Of a DNA stretch of 64,000 bases, positions 47,337-55,633 are shown piece after piece. Position 1 is the first letter of the stretch; the number at the start of each line of letters is the position of its first letter. The position numbers and the translations under genes were made by a program. This DNA comes from an uncultured Muribaculaceae bacterium (lineage in GTDB: Bacteria; Bacteroidota; Bacteroidia; Bacteroidales; Muribaculaceae). The notes under the pieces are model-generated. The model did no database searches, was not told where the DNA came from, and saw only the letters and a list, made by a program, of their open reading frames with translations. The stretch is taken from assembly GCA_910577585.1 (NCBI GenBank), contig CAJTNN010000002.1, positions 100,976-164,975 on the forward strand, written 5' to 3'.

Positions 47337-47528
47337 GAAGTTGTTTAAAATTTTTTCAAGTGCAAGGTTAATTAAGATTTTGAGCAGGTTTCGGCTCTCG
47401 AAGAGGGAGCGATGCGGGCATCGCGACAGATGAAGAGGGTCGAAAGATGCCAAAATATTAATTAAGATTGCGCTTGAAGAAAAAAATTACTTCATTTTAT
47501 GTTTTTCGTAAAAAGTTTAAACAACTTC
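47337..47528 (+). repeat. Repeat element C, GAAGTTGTTTAAA subfamily, full length
   Basis: A 192-bp element with tips GAAGTTGTTTAAA (47337) and TTTAAACAACTTC (ending 47528). The core has hairpin GCGATGCGGGCATCGC, then GACAGATGAAGAGG and GTCGAAAGATGCCAAAA. Confidence 0.85.
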
Positions 47529-47557
47529 GATATCAATCATTAAACAACCTACATTTA

Positions 47558-48304
47558 ATGGACATATCCCTAAAAGATTTTTTGCTGAAAGCATCAAAGA
47601 TACCAAAGACCGAGTCATCACAAATAATAGTGGCGAGGTTTCAATCTCTTGTATGCCATGACACATTTATCCGCACTCTCAGCTCCGTTGATGGTGTGCT
47701 GGTGATACCAGGCGGAGAACTCACCGACTCCTATCGAGAAAAAGCTGAAGAGGCAAGACTGATTATCGCTTACCAATATTCCTACAAGAGAGAAACTTAC
47801 TCCTACCCCATTCTACGCGACTGGGCAATCGAACATGGTATATCGCTGATATATGTGGAGTATTGCAGTGATCTGACCGATGACGACTTCGAAGGGGCGG
47901 AAATTGTGTACTGCTCTTCCGAGCGAGGCCTTACCGTAGGAGAACTCATCTCCCGGATAGAAGCAGAGAAAGCCCCTGACAGCATTGTTGTCTATAAGTC
48001 AATGGATGGACTATGCTTTGCCAATGACAACACAACCGGAGGCGCTGCCCGCAAACCTAAGCGTGTGAAGTCATCACGCCTAAGTTCATCAGAGTCGAAA
48101 GCCATAACGGCAAAAAAGTATCTGGAATTCCTACAGACATTGAATCCCGAAGGATCCATCGACATCAACGTATTCGCGGGCAAAGCCACAATCCCGACTG
48201 ATGTGAAATATTTTGGCGAGAATGTAATCTCTGTCAGGGTATCCATGCTTACTGATCTGATTGAATACTACACACGTCTGATCAGACGTAACAAAGATAA
48301 GTAA
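47558..48304 (+). CDS. Hypothetical protein cut at its 3' end by an IS66 end
   Basis: The 248-residue frame begins MDISLKDFLLKASKIPKTES. The first 150 residues look like a Rossmann-type alpha/beta unit (VDGVLVIPGGELTDSYREKA, RLIIAYQYSYKRETYSY, GAEIVYCSSERGLTVGELIS). A basic, Ser-rich linker and a small C-terminal domain follow. I do not recognise the family. The frame could start earlier, inside repeat C, but the ATG at 47558 is the first outside it. The stop TAA (48302-48304) lies in the first bases of an IS66 terminal sequence starting at 48301, so the native C-terminus has probably been lost. Confidence 0.6.
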   Translation: MDISLKDFLLKASKIPKTESSQIIVARFQSLVCHDTFIRTLSSVDGVLVIPGGELTDSYREKAEEARLIIAYQYSYKRETYSYPILRDWAIEHGISLIYVEYCSDLTDDDFEGAEIVYCSSERGLTVGELISRIEAEKAPDSIVVYKSMDGLCFANDNTTGGAARKPKRVKSSRLSSSESKAITAKKYLEFLQTLNPEGSIDINVFAGKATIPTDVKYFGENVISVRVSMLTDLIEYYTRLIRRNKDK

Positions 48305-48386
48305 ACGGCCCAATCCCCGTGATGCTGCAGTTTAACCCCCAATTTCATCGGGGATTTTTGGCATAACTCAAAAAATAGATATTGGT
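48301..48386 (-). mobile_element. Isolated terminal sequence of an IS66-type element
   Basis: GTAAACGGCCCAATCCCCG, then CAGTTTAA, CATCGGGGATT and CTCAAAAAATAGATATT, align over about 85 bases with the complement of the right end of the IS66 element at 63640-63726. No transposase gene is attached. It is in opposite orientation to that right end. Confidence 0.8.
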
Positions 48387-48438
48387 GGCGCTTTATGTGC
48401 CACCAAGCACACTTTGACGGAAACTCTCGCGATATTTT

Positions 48439-50184
48439 TCAAGAGTATTCCATTTCGTCGTATTGACGTTTATGCTTGAAGGTGATTACGGGGCCGGCTT
48501 TGGCAAGCGCTTCTCGGTCGACGATGCCGGCAATGGGAAGATTGTCGGCTAATTCTGGTTTCAGCCAAGTATTGTTCCATAGCGTGACCGGCTGTTCGGC
48601 CACTACCTTGCATAAGGGCATATCGTATAATTCCCCCTCAGTCCAGTCATCTGTGACATGGGTGATGTTTTGAAGCCAGACTTGAAGGAAGGCAGAGTTG
48701 GGAATGCGGCGGAGTCTTTTGTAAATCAGCGCTATAAGGTGCCGGCACAGTACAGCATCCTTCTCGCGCATGTCGGCAAGCATCTGGCTCGCAACTTTCA
48801 GTGCATTCGGAGCCACACGCACATTGTTGACGGCTATCTGTACGGCAATGGCCACCATGGTTGGGATATTTTCCCAAAGATGCTGCTCGTATTCTCGGGT
48901 CTCTGTTTCATCGGTCATTTCATCTGTTTCCAGGTTTATGAGCTGGTATTTTGTGGTGACTCTTTTCTTGGTTGTCAGATGCTTTTCAATGCGTCGGCTG
49001 AAAGCCTCCAGCTGCGATACCAACTGTCCTGAATTTGGGAAGCGTTTTGAAAATTCAAATATGAACAGCAAGTGTTTCTGGAAGCCGTCGAAGTCGTAGC
49101 CCGGTTGCTTGCACTCATTTCCGCTCTCATCAAGATAGGTCTGCTTGCTCTCTATCGGGGTGTTGAAGACGTAGAAGGCCTTGTCGGGCTTTATAGAGTC
49201 GGTGATAAGGTCGGTGGAGATGCGCGTCTTCGGCGGATTCATACGGAAGTTGAGCTTTTCAAGAATATCCTGAAGCATATACGACAGTTTGTCCAGCGCG
49301 TCACAGTCGTCGCAGAAGATACGGTAGTCGTCGACATAACGCAGCATGCGATATTCCAAATCTTTCGGCAACTTATCCTCAGACTGAGCCTTCCGTACGG
49401 CCTGCTCAAAGAGCATGTCGGCATAACCGAGCACAATCTCGGCAATCAGAGAGAACAGAGTGCTTCCCTGCGGAATGCCGATGTTCATACCCTGCTGCAT
49501 CGCCCGCAGGTAACGCTGAATCTTGGCGGCAAGTGCATCGTTCTCATTTGTCTCCTGGGGAGTATCCTTGCGGGCAAGGGCCCAGCCGATTGAGTCGGGA
49601 TTAATCTGTCCGAAACAGTTGGTGATGTCGGTCATAAACATATACCGATACTGCAGCGACAAGGCCAGCGACTGCTGCTCCATCTTGCTCCACCAATTCA
49701 GTATCGTTGTCGCACCCTTGAAAGGTTCCGGTCTCTCCTCAACCTTCACCATCGGGATAGCGCAAGCCTCGCAATGCTCAGAAGCATAAGCCTTGAAACA
49801 CGCCTGCACCTTCGGCCATGATTGCTCGCTACAAATATCGCGGGCCAGCATATAGTAAAGGAACGGATTGGCAAGCGTAAGCGGACGCACCCCATAATGG
49901 CCATCCTTGTTGGTGATGACATCAAGATTTACTCGCTGCAGGCGCTCAGGGCTGATGCCTTCAACCCCCACCTCATCCAAATTCTTCTCACCAATGGCAG
50001 ACGCTGCATATTCCAGCACACCATTGAAATCAAAGTACTCCGGCAGCTCAGTAGTGCAATAACGGTCATGACTCAGCAGAAACGCAAGCGCATCCTTCCC
50101 CTCAAGCGCAGTTATCGGCTTAGCCTTGACATTACTCCCTGCCCCATATACCGGCAGCGTCTCAAAAATATTTCCGTGGCTCAT
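48439..50184 (-). CDS. Reverse transcriptase of the Abi/UG defence type
   Basis: The 581-residue protein has the RT core motifs: MFMTDITNCFGQI (first Asp), GIPQGSTLFSLIAEIVLGYA, MLRYVDDYRIFC (catalytic YVDD) and NPPKTRIS. Residues 370-560 are helical repeats (PTMVAIAVQIAVNNVRV, VLCRHLIALIYKRLRRIPNS), as in AbiK/AbiP2 and other UG-class RTs that protect against phages. It has no maturase or endonuclease domain, so group II intron and retron types are unlikely. I cannot assign the UG number. The start MSHGNIFETLPVYGAG is 50 bases past a TACCTTTG box (50236-50243, minus strand). Confidence 0.88.
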   Translation of the reverse strand: MSHGNIFETLPVYGAGSNVKAKPITALEGKDALAFLLSHDRYCTTELPEYFDFNGVLEYAASAIGEKNLDEVGVEGISPERLQRVNLDVITNKDGHYGVRPLTLANPFLYYMLARDICSEQSWPKVQACFKAYASEHCEACAIPMVKVEERPEPFKGATTILNWWSKMEQQSLALSLQYRYMFMTDITNCFGQINPDSIGWALARKDTPQETNENDALAAKIQRYLRAMQQGMNIGIPQGSTLFSLIAEIVLGYADMLFEQAVRKAQSEDKLPKDLEYRMLRYVDDYRIFCDDCDALDKLSYMLQDILEKLNFRMNPPKTRISTDLITDSIKPDKAFYVFNTPIESKQTYLDESGNECKQPGYDFDGFQKHLLFIFEFSKRFPNSGQLVSQLEAFSRRIEKHLTTKKRVTTKYQLINLETDEMTDETETREYEQHLWENIPTMVAIAVQIAVNNVRVAPNALKVASQMLADMREKDAVLCRHLIALIYKRLRRIPNSAFLQVWLQNITHVTDDWTEGELYDMPLCKVVAEQPVTLWNNTWLKPELADNLPIAGIVDREALAKAGPVITFKHKRQYDEMEYS

Positions 50185-50240
50185 CTCTCAGTTCGAATAG
50201 TTTGACATCAAAGTCGATCATCTTCGACTTCATTGCAAAG

Positions 50241-50335
50241 GTAATACATATTGCCTCGGAAATAAGAATACCGGAATATTTCAATAACGTGCCGTGTCAT
50301 ATCAGCCGCTCAAATTGCAACGTTGCAATCAGATT
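50241..50335 (-). pseudogene. Relic of the 5' end of the zinc-ribbon protein gene
   Basis: On the minus strand this matches the start of the gene at 51840-52412 (shared ATTGAAATATTCCGGTATT and ATGTATT). The peptide reads LKYSGILISEAICI against LKYSGIHLCAALCI in the intact gene. The frame is open only in parts. It now forms the DNA upstream of the RT gene and contributes its -7 box. Confidence 0.7.
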
Positions 50336-50560
50336 GAGGGATGTGATTTTTTATGCGGATATTCTGGGTGGGATTAATCGGCACGCTTAGGAGAGAGGCC
50401 TCATCGACGATATACACCGTTTGACTGTTATCTTTATTACCACGTGGTGAAGCTTTTCATGACGCTGGAATCTAAGGAGTTCAACAAGTCAGAATCCGGC
50501 TTCAACCCGGTAACGCCACATCGGCGCGTCACCAGGTTGAAGCTGAGTTCCGGATTTTTC
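50286..50560 (-). other. Palindrome-rich region upstream of the RT gene, RNA candidate
   Basis: Four structures occur in 275 bases. CGTGCCG (50288-50294) pairs with CGGCACG (50379-50385). Within that lies the perfect palindrome ATTGCAACGTTGCAAT (50314-50329). Near 50496-50560 an imperfect hairpin joins CTTCAACC and GGTTGAAG and is closed by AATCCGG and CCGGATT. Some defence RTs carry a non-coding RNA at this position, but I see no promoter for one. Two short frames inside (under 45 codons) are not supported. Confidence 0.35.
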
Positions 50561-50582
50561 ATTGAGCTGATTTTTGAGAGAT

Positions 50583-50764
50583 AAGTATCTCTCACAAATT
50601 AGCTATGCATTATTTTTGAGGATTTTTTGAGTGATTTTCGTTGGCTGCGGAAGGAGCTTAGCGAGCTAAGTGACTGACGAAGACGGCGAAAAGCGCCAAA
50701 AAAGACCAAAAAGAATCATAGCTAAAAATAAATTCAATTATTAACTGATTTTTGAGAGATACTT
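50583..50764 (+). repeat. Repeat element G, AAGTATCTCTC subfamily, full length
   Basis: A 182-bp element with tips AAGTATCTCTCACAAATTAG and GAGAGATACTT (ending 50764). The core has GGAAGGAGC, hairpin GCTTAGCGAGCTAAG(T), GACTGACGAAGAC and GGCGAAAAGCGCCAAAA. It is nearly identical to element H at 59164. Confidence 0.85.
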
Positions 50765-50781
50765 ATCTCAGAGATGCTTAC

Positions 50782-51690
50782 TTATGCATCAAACGAGTTG
50801 CGCTCTTTTTTATAGGAGCGATATACATTCTTCAATTCTTCATCACTACCACTCTCACAGTTGCGCATTAACTCATCAAAGTGCTCACGGGCCTTCATTG
50901 AACCTCTCGACATTACACTTGCTCTGACCAGGTGCACAGTATTGCTTCCTGTGCGGAAGGGTACGCTTACTCCGTTAGTCATCATTGACAGCTCCTTATA
51001 CCAAGGCTGATTTAAAATTGCGACAGTATCAATTTTGATTTTCTTGTCAGCAGCCTTTCGGGCTTCCTTGCGCCAATCAATCTGATTGTTTTTTACACAA
51101 TTCTCATAAGTATAGCCGAGTTCATGAGGGTTAGAGTCAGCAATCAGCAGAATCGAGCGGGTTGAACCTTCCCTCCATGGAGTCTCCTCCACGATCTTTT
51201 TGATGACAAGTTCATAGAATTCATCTCCATCACCTCCATGTGTGTTTTTGGAAGTCATGACGAATCCGATCAATTCGTTGACATTGTCGGTAGGGGGAAT
51301 CGACTGATAGGCGTCACCAAATACCTGAGGATTCTCCATGTCGCAGTAATCTCCGAATGCGACAATGCCGAGCCTCAGATCCTCGTTATCACGAAAAAGT
51401 TGAGGTATAAGCTCGGACACCTCTTTTCTTACAGCCCCAATATATTGGGCCATTGAGCCCGTGGTGTCGAAGGCTATCACCATATCGAGCTTGCCGATAT
51501 TTTGGGGTGCAACCTCCTCGAAGGTTTGCGACTTCGGGGCGCCTTCATTAATATTGACGTTGACCTTCACTTCACTTGTTGTATCTGCAGAGCCCTTTTC
51601 TACCGATACCGTCGCAGTGAGTGAAGGTTCAGAGGTAGCAGCCTTCGGCTTATCCTCACTCTTCTTTTTGAATACATCAAAGATACTCAT
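50782..51690 (-). CDS. Von Willebrand factor A-domain protein
   Basis: The 302-residue protein has a low-complexity start (KPKAATSEPSLTATVS) and a VWA domain from residue 68: DMVIAFDTTGSM (MIDAS DxTxS), GIVAFGDYCD, NTHGGDGDEFYELV (MIDAS Asp region) and SILLIADSNPHELGY. It has no signal peptide. VWA proteins bind partners through a metal and often work with AAA ATPases or in stress and conflict systems. No ATPase is near. It lies between the RT gene and rtcB on the same strand, flanked by repeat G and a core-less repeat. Confidence 0.85.
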   Translation of the reverse strand: MSIFDVFKKKSEDKPKAATSEPSLTATVSVEKGSADTTSEVKVNVNINEGAPKSQTFEEVAPQNIGKLDMVIAFDTTGSMAQYIGAVRKEVSELIPQLFRDNEDLRLGIVAFGDYCDMENPQVFGDAYQSIPPTDNVNELIGFVMTSKNTHGGDGDEFYELVIKKIVEETPWREGSTRSILLIADSNPHELGYTYENCVKNNQIDWRKEARKAADKKIKIDTVAILNQPWYKELSMMTNGVSVPFRTGSNTVHLVRASVMSRGSMKAREHFDELMRNCESGSDEELKNVYRSYKKERNSFDA

Positions 51691-51714
51691 AAGGGTTATG
51701 AAATTTAGTTATAT

Positions 51715-51786
51715 AAGTAGTTGTCTGAATTATCAGAAAAAATCTCTACATTTTATATTTTTCGCATAAAAAGTTTAAACAACTTC
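51715..51786. repeat. Core-less repeat derivative K
   Basis: AAGTAGTTG (from 51715) and the right tip AAAAAGTTTAAACAACTTC (ending 51786) frame about 45 bases without a hairpin core. It lies just upstream of the VWA gene. Confidence 0.55.
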
Positions 51787-51839
51787 ATTATTTACATACC
51801 CGAAGCCGTCATAATGTCAACATGATTTTTGTCATTTCT

Positions 51840-52412
51840 TCAACCGGCTTGCAAGATATCTTGGTTTTCATCTGACTCCCCCTGCTCCGCATGCAGGTGA
51901 CCGATATGCCATTTGCCACAATAATCGCACTTATATGCCGAAACAGGACTTGAATCCTCGGGGTGGTAGACGAGATATCGCTTGCAGGCTTCTTCCGCTT
52001 CTTCATAGGTACTATAACAGATTTTCGCAGCGAGCACCTTCTTCCCCTTGCTGGTCTGGCGCATCACCTTCCAGTGTGTGCCAGGCGCACGAAGTTGCGA
52101 ATCATAATCTCTGTATCTTTTACTGTAAAGGCTGAACGATGTGGTTCTTCTGACTGCTTGGCGATAACGGTTGGTTTTCCGGTCTCTTTTACTCACAGTC
52201 TTATGCACGGCCTGGGCGGCTCTTTTCTCGACAATGCGTCGCACAAGTTTAGTTGTCTCATTGTCGTCTGTACGCCAATCGGTAAAAGTCAATTCCTTAC
52301 CGATTTTCCGGATTTTCTCCTTTGCAATACATAACGCAGCGCAGAGATGAATACCGGAATATTTCAATCCCGCGACCTCCCATATCGCCTCCTCCACATC
52401 ACAATATTGCAA
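51840..52412 (-). CDS. Zinc-ribbon-like protein downstream of rtcB
   Basis: The 190-residue product begins MQYCDVEEAIWEVAGLKYSG. Residues 60-110 are strongly basic (KRAAQAVHKTVSKRDRKTNR). The C-terminus holds YKCDYCGKWHIGHLH, with Cys-x2-Cys and two His spaced as for zinc binding. It may bind nucleic acid, but I do not recognise the family. It starts 58 bases after the rtcB stop on the same strand, so it may be read from the rtcB promoter. A relic of its first 33 codons lies upstream of the RT gene. Confidence 0.65.
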   Translation of the reverse strand: MQYCDVEEAIWEVAGLKYSGIHLCAALCIAKEKIRKIGKELTFTDWRTDDNETTKLVRRIVEKRAAQAVHKTVSKRDRKTNRYRQAVRRTTSFSLYSKRYRDYDSQLRAPGTHWKVMRQTSKGKKVLAAKICYSTYEEAEEACKRYLVYHPEDSSPVSAYKCDYCGKWHIGHLHAEQGESDENQDILQAG

Positions 52413-52470
52413 TTAGCCAAGTGGTTGCCAAGTAGCTGCTAAGAATTAAGGAACAAATAATTTTGTTTTG

Positions 52471-53643
52471 CTATCCTTTGATTACGGCCACCGGCGAGAG
52501 ACGCGTACGGATTCTGACGAGGTCGGCTTGTGCTGCCATTACTTCGTCGATGTTCTTGTATGCTCCTGCGGCTTCGTCGAGATCCTCCTTGTAGCGGATG
52601 GCATGGATTACTCCGGCTTTTTCAAGCCGTGCTATCTCCTCCTCAAGCGACAACTCATTCCGTGCTGCGGTGCGCGACAGGCGGCGTCCTGCACCATGAG
52701 AGGAGGACATGAACGATTCCGGATTTCCGAGTCCCTCGGTGATATATGAGCAAGTGCCCTGCGAACCGGGAATGATGCCGACTTCTCCCTCGCGTGCCGA
52801 TGTCGCACCTTTGCGGTGAACGATGCAGTTCCCACCGAAATGATTCTCCCACTTAGCATAATTGTGGGCGATGTTGATCATCGGCTCGAACTCAACGCCG
52901 GCAATGGTGTCACCTATCACCTGACATATTCGCTCCATCATAAGCGAGCGGTTGCACAGAGCGAAGGCTACGCAGTATTCCATCTCTGCCCAGTACTGCC
53001 TGAATTCATCGGTACGCAGCGGAAGGAAAGGCAGTTTTATCTCCGAAGGTACCGACGAGAACCAGCGACGGTTGAGCTTTTCGGCTTTCTCGTTGTAGAA
53101 ATCGCCAACTTGCTTTCCGAGGTTGCGTGATCCGGAATGAATCATTATCCATAGCCAGCCCTCGTCGTCACGCTGAAGTTCAATGAAGTGGTTGCCGCCG
53201 CCAAGGGTTCCCACCTGTTTCATGGCAGAGGTCAGCTGGCGCGACACAACCTGCATGGAGTCGGTGTCGAAGCCCTGCGGCATATATTTCTCATCCTGCT
53301 GATGCTTGTGATGGTCGCGCCCAAGGGGAATCTGCTTGCGTATGCCACGGAGTATCTGCTTGCGAAGCACCGCCTCCTCGATGTCGGCCACACGGATGTT
53401 GGTTTTTACTGCGCACATGCCACAGCCAATGTCAACGCCTACGGCATTAGGGACCACCACACCTTTTGTCGCCAGCACTCCGCCAATGGGCATACCTTTG
53501 CCGCCATGAGCATCTGGCATCAGCGCAAGATGATGGTGGATGAAAGGCAACTGGCAGAGGTTGCGCACTTCCTGCTTACCATGCTCGTCGAGGTCGTTGA
53601 CCCAGCTTTTCACGACGATGTTGTTGATGACTTTTACTTCCAT
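52471..53643 (-). CDS. rtcB: RNA-splicing ligase RtcB
   Basis: The 390-residue protein has the RtcB active-site features: MPDAHGGKGMPIGGVLAT, VGVDIGCGMCAV (metal Cys), GTLGGGNHFIEL, HSGSRNLG, HRKGATSAREG and the guanylated-His segment SSHGAGRRLSRTAA. It seals RNA ends (2',3'-cyclic phosphate or 3'-phosphate to 5'-OH) with GTP and Mn2+. It has no archease nearby. It is divergent from a WYL regulator, with about 100 bases between the starts, and lies in one neighbourhood with a RlaP-like nucleotidyltransferase. Confidence 0.96.
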   Translation of the reverse strand: MEVKVINNIVVKSWVNDLDEHGKQEVRNLCQLPFIHHHLALMPDAHGGKGMPIGGVLATKGVVVPNAVGVDIGCGMCAVKTNIRVADIEEAVLRKQILRGIRKQIPLGRDHHKHQQDEKYMPQGFDTDSMQVVSRQLTSAMKQVGTLGGGNHFIELQRDDEGWLWIMIHSGSRNLGKQVGDFYNEKAEKLNRRWFSSVPSEIKLPFLPLRTDEFRQYWAEMEYCVAFALCNRSLMMERICQVIGDTIAGVEFEPMINIAHNYAKWENHFGGNCIVHRKGATSAREGEVGIIPGSQGTCSYITEGLGNPESFMSSSHGAGRRLSRTAARNELSLEEEIARLEKAGVIHAIRYKEDLDEAAGAYKNIDEVMAAQADLVRIRTRLSPVAVIKG

Positions 53644-53699
53644 AATTGTCTGTTTTTATGATTCACGATGCAAAGTAAGAATACTCCTGCGCAATGATT

Positions 53700-53729
53700 T
53701 TGCGTAGATGAGAAAAATTCGTAATTTTG
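53700..53729 (+). promoter_or_regulatory. Promoter of the WYL regulator
   Basis: TTG (53700-53702), a 19-bp spacer and TAATTTTG (53722-53729). The ATG at 53742 is about seven bases past the expected start point. A near-consensus TTACTTTG on the minus strand (about 53672-53679) may serve rtcB. Confidence 0.75.
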
Positions 53730-53741
53730 CATAAACTTCAT

Positions 53742-54770
53742 ATGGCACAGAACAAAAACGCACTTTTGCGATACCGCACAATCGACCGCTGCCTGCGAAA
53801 CACCGGTCGCCGATGGACCCTGCAAGACCTTGTTGACGCTTGCAGCGATGCCTTGTATGAATACGAAGGGAAGCAAGACTTAGTAAGCACTCGCACCGTG
53901 CAGCTCGACATTCAGATGATGCGCTCTGACCGTCTTGGATATGAGGCGCCCATTGAGGTGTACGACAAGAAATATTACCGCTATGCCGACCCTGATTATT
54001 CAATCAGCAACCGGCCGCTATCACAGCACGACATCGATGTGCTTAACCGAACGATTGACCTTTTGCGCCAGTTTGACGAATTTGACCGCTTTCACGACAT
54101 GGCCGATGTGGTGAGCCGCCTGCAGGATAAAGTGGCATCTGCCTCAAAACGCCGCCCCATTGTTGACTTCGAGCGCAATCCCAATCTCAAAGGACTGGCA
54201 CATCTCAACGCCATTTATGACATTATAGCGTCACGTCAAACCGTTTGCGTCAATTACCGCTCCTTCAACTCTCGTCAGCCGAAACCCTTCTTTTTGTTTC
54301 CTTATCTATTAAAGGAGTATCGCAACCGCTGGTTCCTGTTCGGCTCACGCGCCGGAGACATGAAACTTTTCAATCTCGCCCTCGACCGCATTGTGGATTT
54401 TCATGTGTGCCCTGACATACCATATAAGGAGAATCCTGAATTTGGCGAAGACTTCTTTGACAACGTGATAGGCGTGACCAAACACTCCCGCCTGAATGAA
54501 GAGCACATCGTTTTGTGGGCCGACAACTCCCAAGCCAGCTATATCCTGACGAAGCCCATCCACGCCTCGCAGCAACTCATTGAGAAAGACAAAACCGATG
54601 GCTCCATGACATTCTCGCTCGATGTTATAGTCAACAACGAACTCATAGCCCAGCTCCTGACCTTCGGCTCCGGCATCCGCATTCTCTCACCCCAATCCCT
54701 CGCCAACCGCCTGCACGACATCCACCGCCAAGCCGCCGACAACTACCACACCTCAGCTACAACACTTTGA
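53742..54770 (+). CDS. WYL-domain transcriptional regulator, divergent from rtcB
   Basis: About 342 residues from MAQNKNALLRYRTIDRCLRN. An N-terminal winged-HTH-like part (WTLQDLVDACSDALYEYEGK, TRTVQLDIQMMRSDRLGYEA) is followed by the WYL domain: DIIASRQTVCVNYRSFNSRQ, FLFPYLLKEYRNRWFLFGSR and the C-terminal WCX extension (HIVLWADNSQASYILTKPI). WYL domains sense nucleic-acid or nucleotide ligands, and in several phyla they control RNA-repair or defence genes. Here the shared intergenic region suggests control of rtcB. The annotated start at 53727 lies inside the promoter box, so 53742 is used. Confidence 0.88.
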   Translation: MAQNKNALLRYRTIDRCLRNTGRRWTLQDLVDACSDALYEYEGKQDLVSTRTVQLDIQMMRSDRLGYEAPIEVYDKKYYRYADPDYSISNRPLSQHDIDVLNRTIDLLRQFDEFDRFHDMADVVSRLQDKVASASKRRPIVDFERNPNLKGLAHLNAIYDIIASRQTVCVNYRSFNSRQPKPFFLFPYLLKEYRNRWFLFGSRAGDMKLFNLALDRIVDFHVCPDIPYKENPEFGEDFFDNVIGVTKHSRLNEEHIVLWADNSQASYILTKPIHASQQLIEKDKTDGSMTFSLDVIVNNELIAQLLTFGSGIRILSPQSLANRLHDIHRQAADNYHTSATTL

Positions 54771-54817
54771 AGTTGTTTAAACTTTTTTTCAAGGTCAAGC
54801 TTAATCAGTTCAACTTC
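54769..54817. repeat. Core-less repeat D between two convergent stops
   Basis: GAAGTTGTTTAAAC with CAAGGTCAAGCTT is followed at once by AATCAGTT and CAACTTC, so the two tips are joined without a core. The stop codons of the WYL gene (54768-54770) and of the RlaP-like gene (54810-54812) both fall in its tips. Confidence 0.65.
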
Positions 54818-55616
54818 TATTACTGCCTGATGCATATCGGTAAAGGATAGCATCCAGATCGGATAATTGGCGGACGTGTAATGAGGGGCGAAAACCTGCA
54901 AGTTTCTTTTCACGCTCATTATATAAATCGTATGCGAAATCTTGCAGAGCTCGCTCAACGATGGCCGAATCATGCTCCTTGCTCTTTGTCTTCAGCGCCA
55001 ACAGTGAATTAATAGCATCTTTAAGATCCCCATCCGATATGGTTGAATCCACAAGTTCGCGGAAGTCTACCGGAGGGTGCTGTTGATGTTGCTCTATATA
55101 TTCACATGCCAGCAATCCACGAAGAAAATATAGAAACTTCTTGAGTAGGCAACCATTCTTTCGGAGGTAGCCTTCATCATGCCGCTTTGCAATGTTGAAG
55201 AAATGATACATCGCATGGATAGGGTTGTAGAAATTTGCCTGGACCTCGCGAATGGTCTTTAGGAATCCCTCATCTGCGAGATAAATCATATCTGTGAGCA
55301 GCCAATCTGAGAGATTAGGATTGGTCTTTGCAAGGAGTTGGAGGGTCTTCCGCAATTCCCAACCGGAGAAATCCAGCAGACGGTCGCCCGACATATATTC
55401 TATAGTGTCAGGTTGTTTGCCGACTGAGAAATACCATTGTGGCTTATGGACGTAGATGAACCGTACATCATAATCGCTGTCGGGTGATGCGAATCCCCAC
55501 GCACGGCTCCCAGACTCCACCGCAAGCAGAATCGTGACCTCATATTCGCGTTCGATACGGTGTAATTCCTCGGTGATGATTCTCTTCACAGCGAGTGTGG
55601 AAAATACTGATGTCAT
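54810..55616 (-). CDS. RlaP-like nucleotidyltransferase (RNA-repair associated)
   Basis: About 268 residues from the ATG at 55616. The pol-beta-type active site is VESGSRAWGF with SPDSDYDVRFIY (two catalytic Asp). GWELRKTLQLLAKTNPN and FLYFLRGLLACEYIE follow. These features match the RlaP family, predicted nucleotidyltransferases often found with RNA ligases such as RtcB. Its presence close to rtcB and WYL agrees with an RNA-repair role, though the substrate is not known. A TTG start at 55631 is possible but weaker. The gene starts 18 bases after the stop of the 108-residue gene. Confidence 0.85.
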   Translation of the reverse strand: MTSVFSTLAVKRIITEELHRIEREYEVTILLAVESGSRAWGFASPDSDYDVRFIYVHKPQWYFSVGKQPDTIEYMSGDRLLDFSGWELRKTLQLLAKTNPNLSDWLLTDMIYLADEGFLKTIREVQANFYNPIHAMYHFFNIAKRHDEGYLRKNGCLLKKFLYFLRGLLACEYIEQHQQHPPVDFRELVDSTISDGDLKDAINSLLALKTKSKEHDSAIVERALQDFAYDLYNEREKKLAGFRPSLHVRQLSDLDAILYRYASGSNRS

Positions 55617-55633
55617 AGATAATAGAGTCAATG

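Noticed and set aside
48439..50184. RT as part of a diversity-generating retroelement
   Set aside because: No Avd-like gene and no template/variable repeat pair was seen near it, and the C-terminal helical repeats fit the Abi/UG type.
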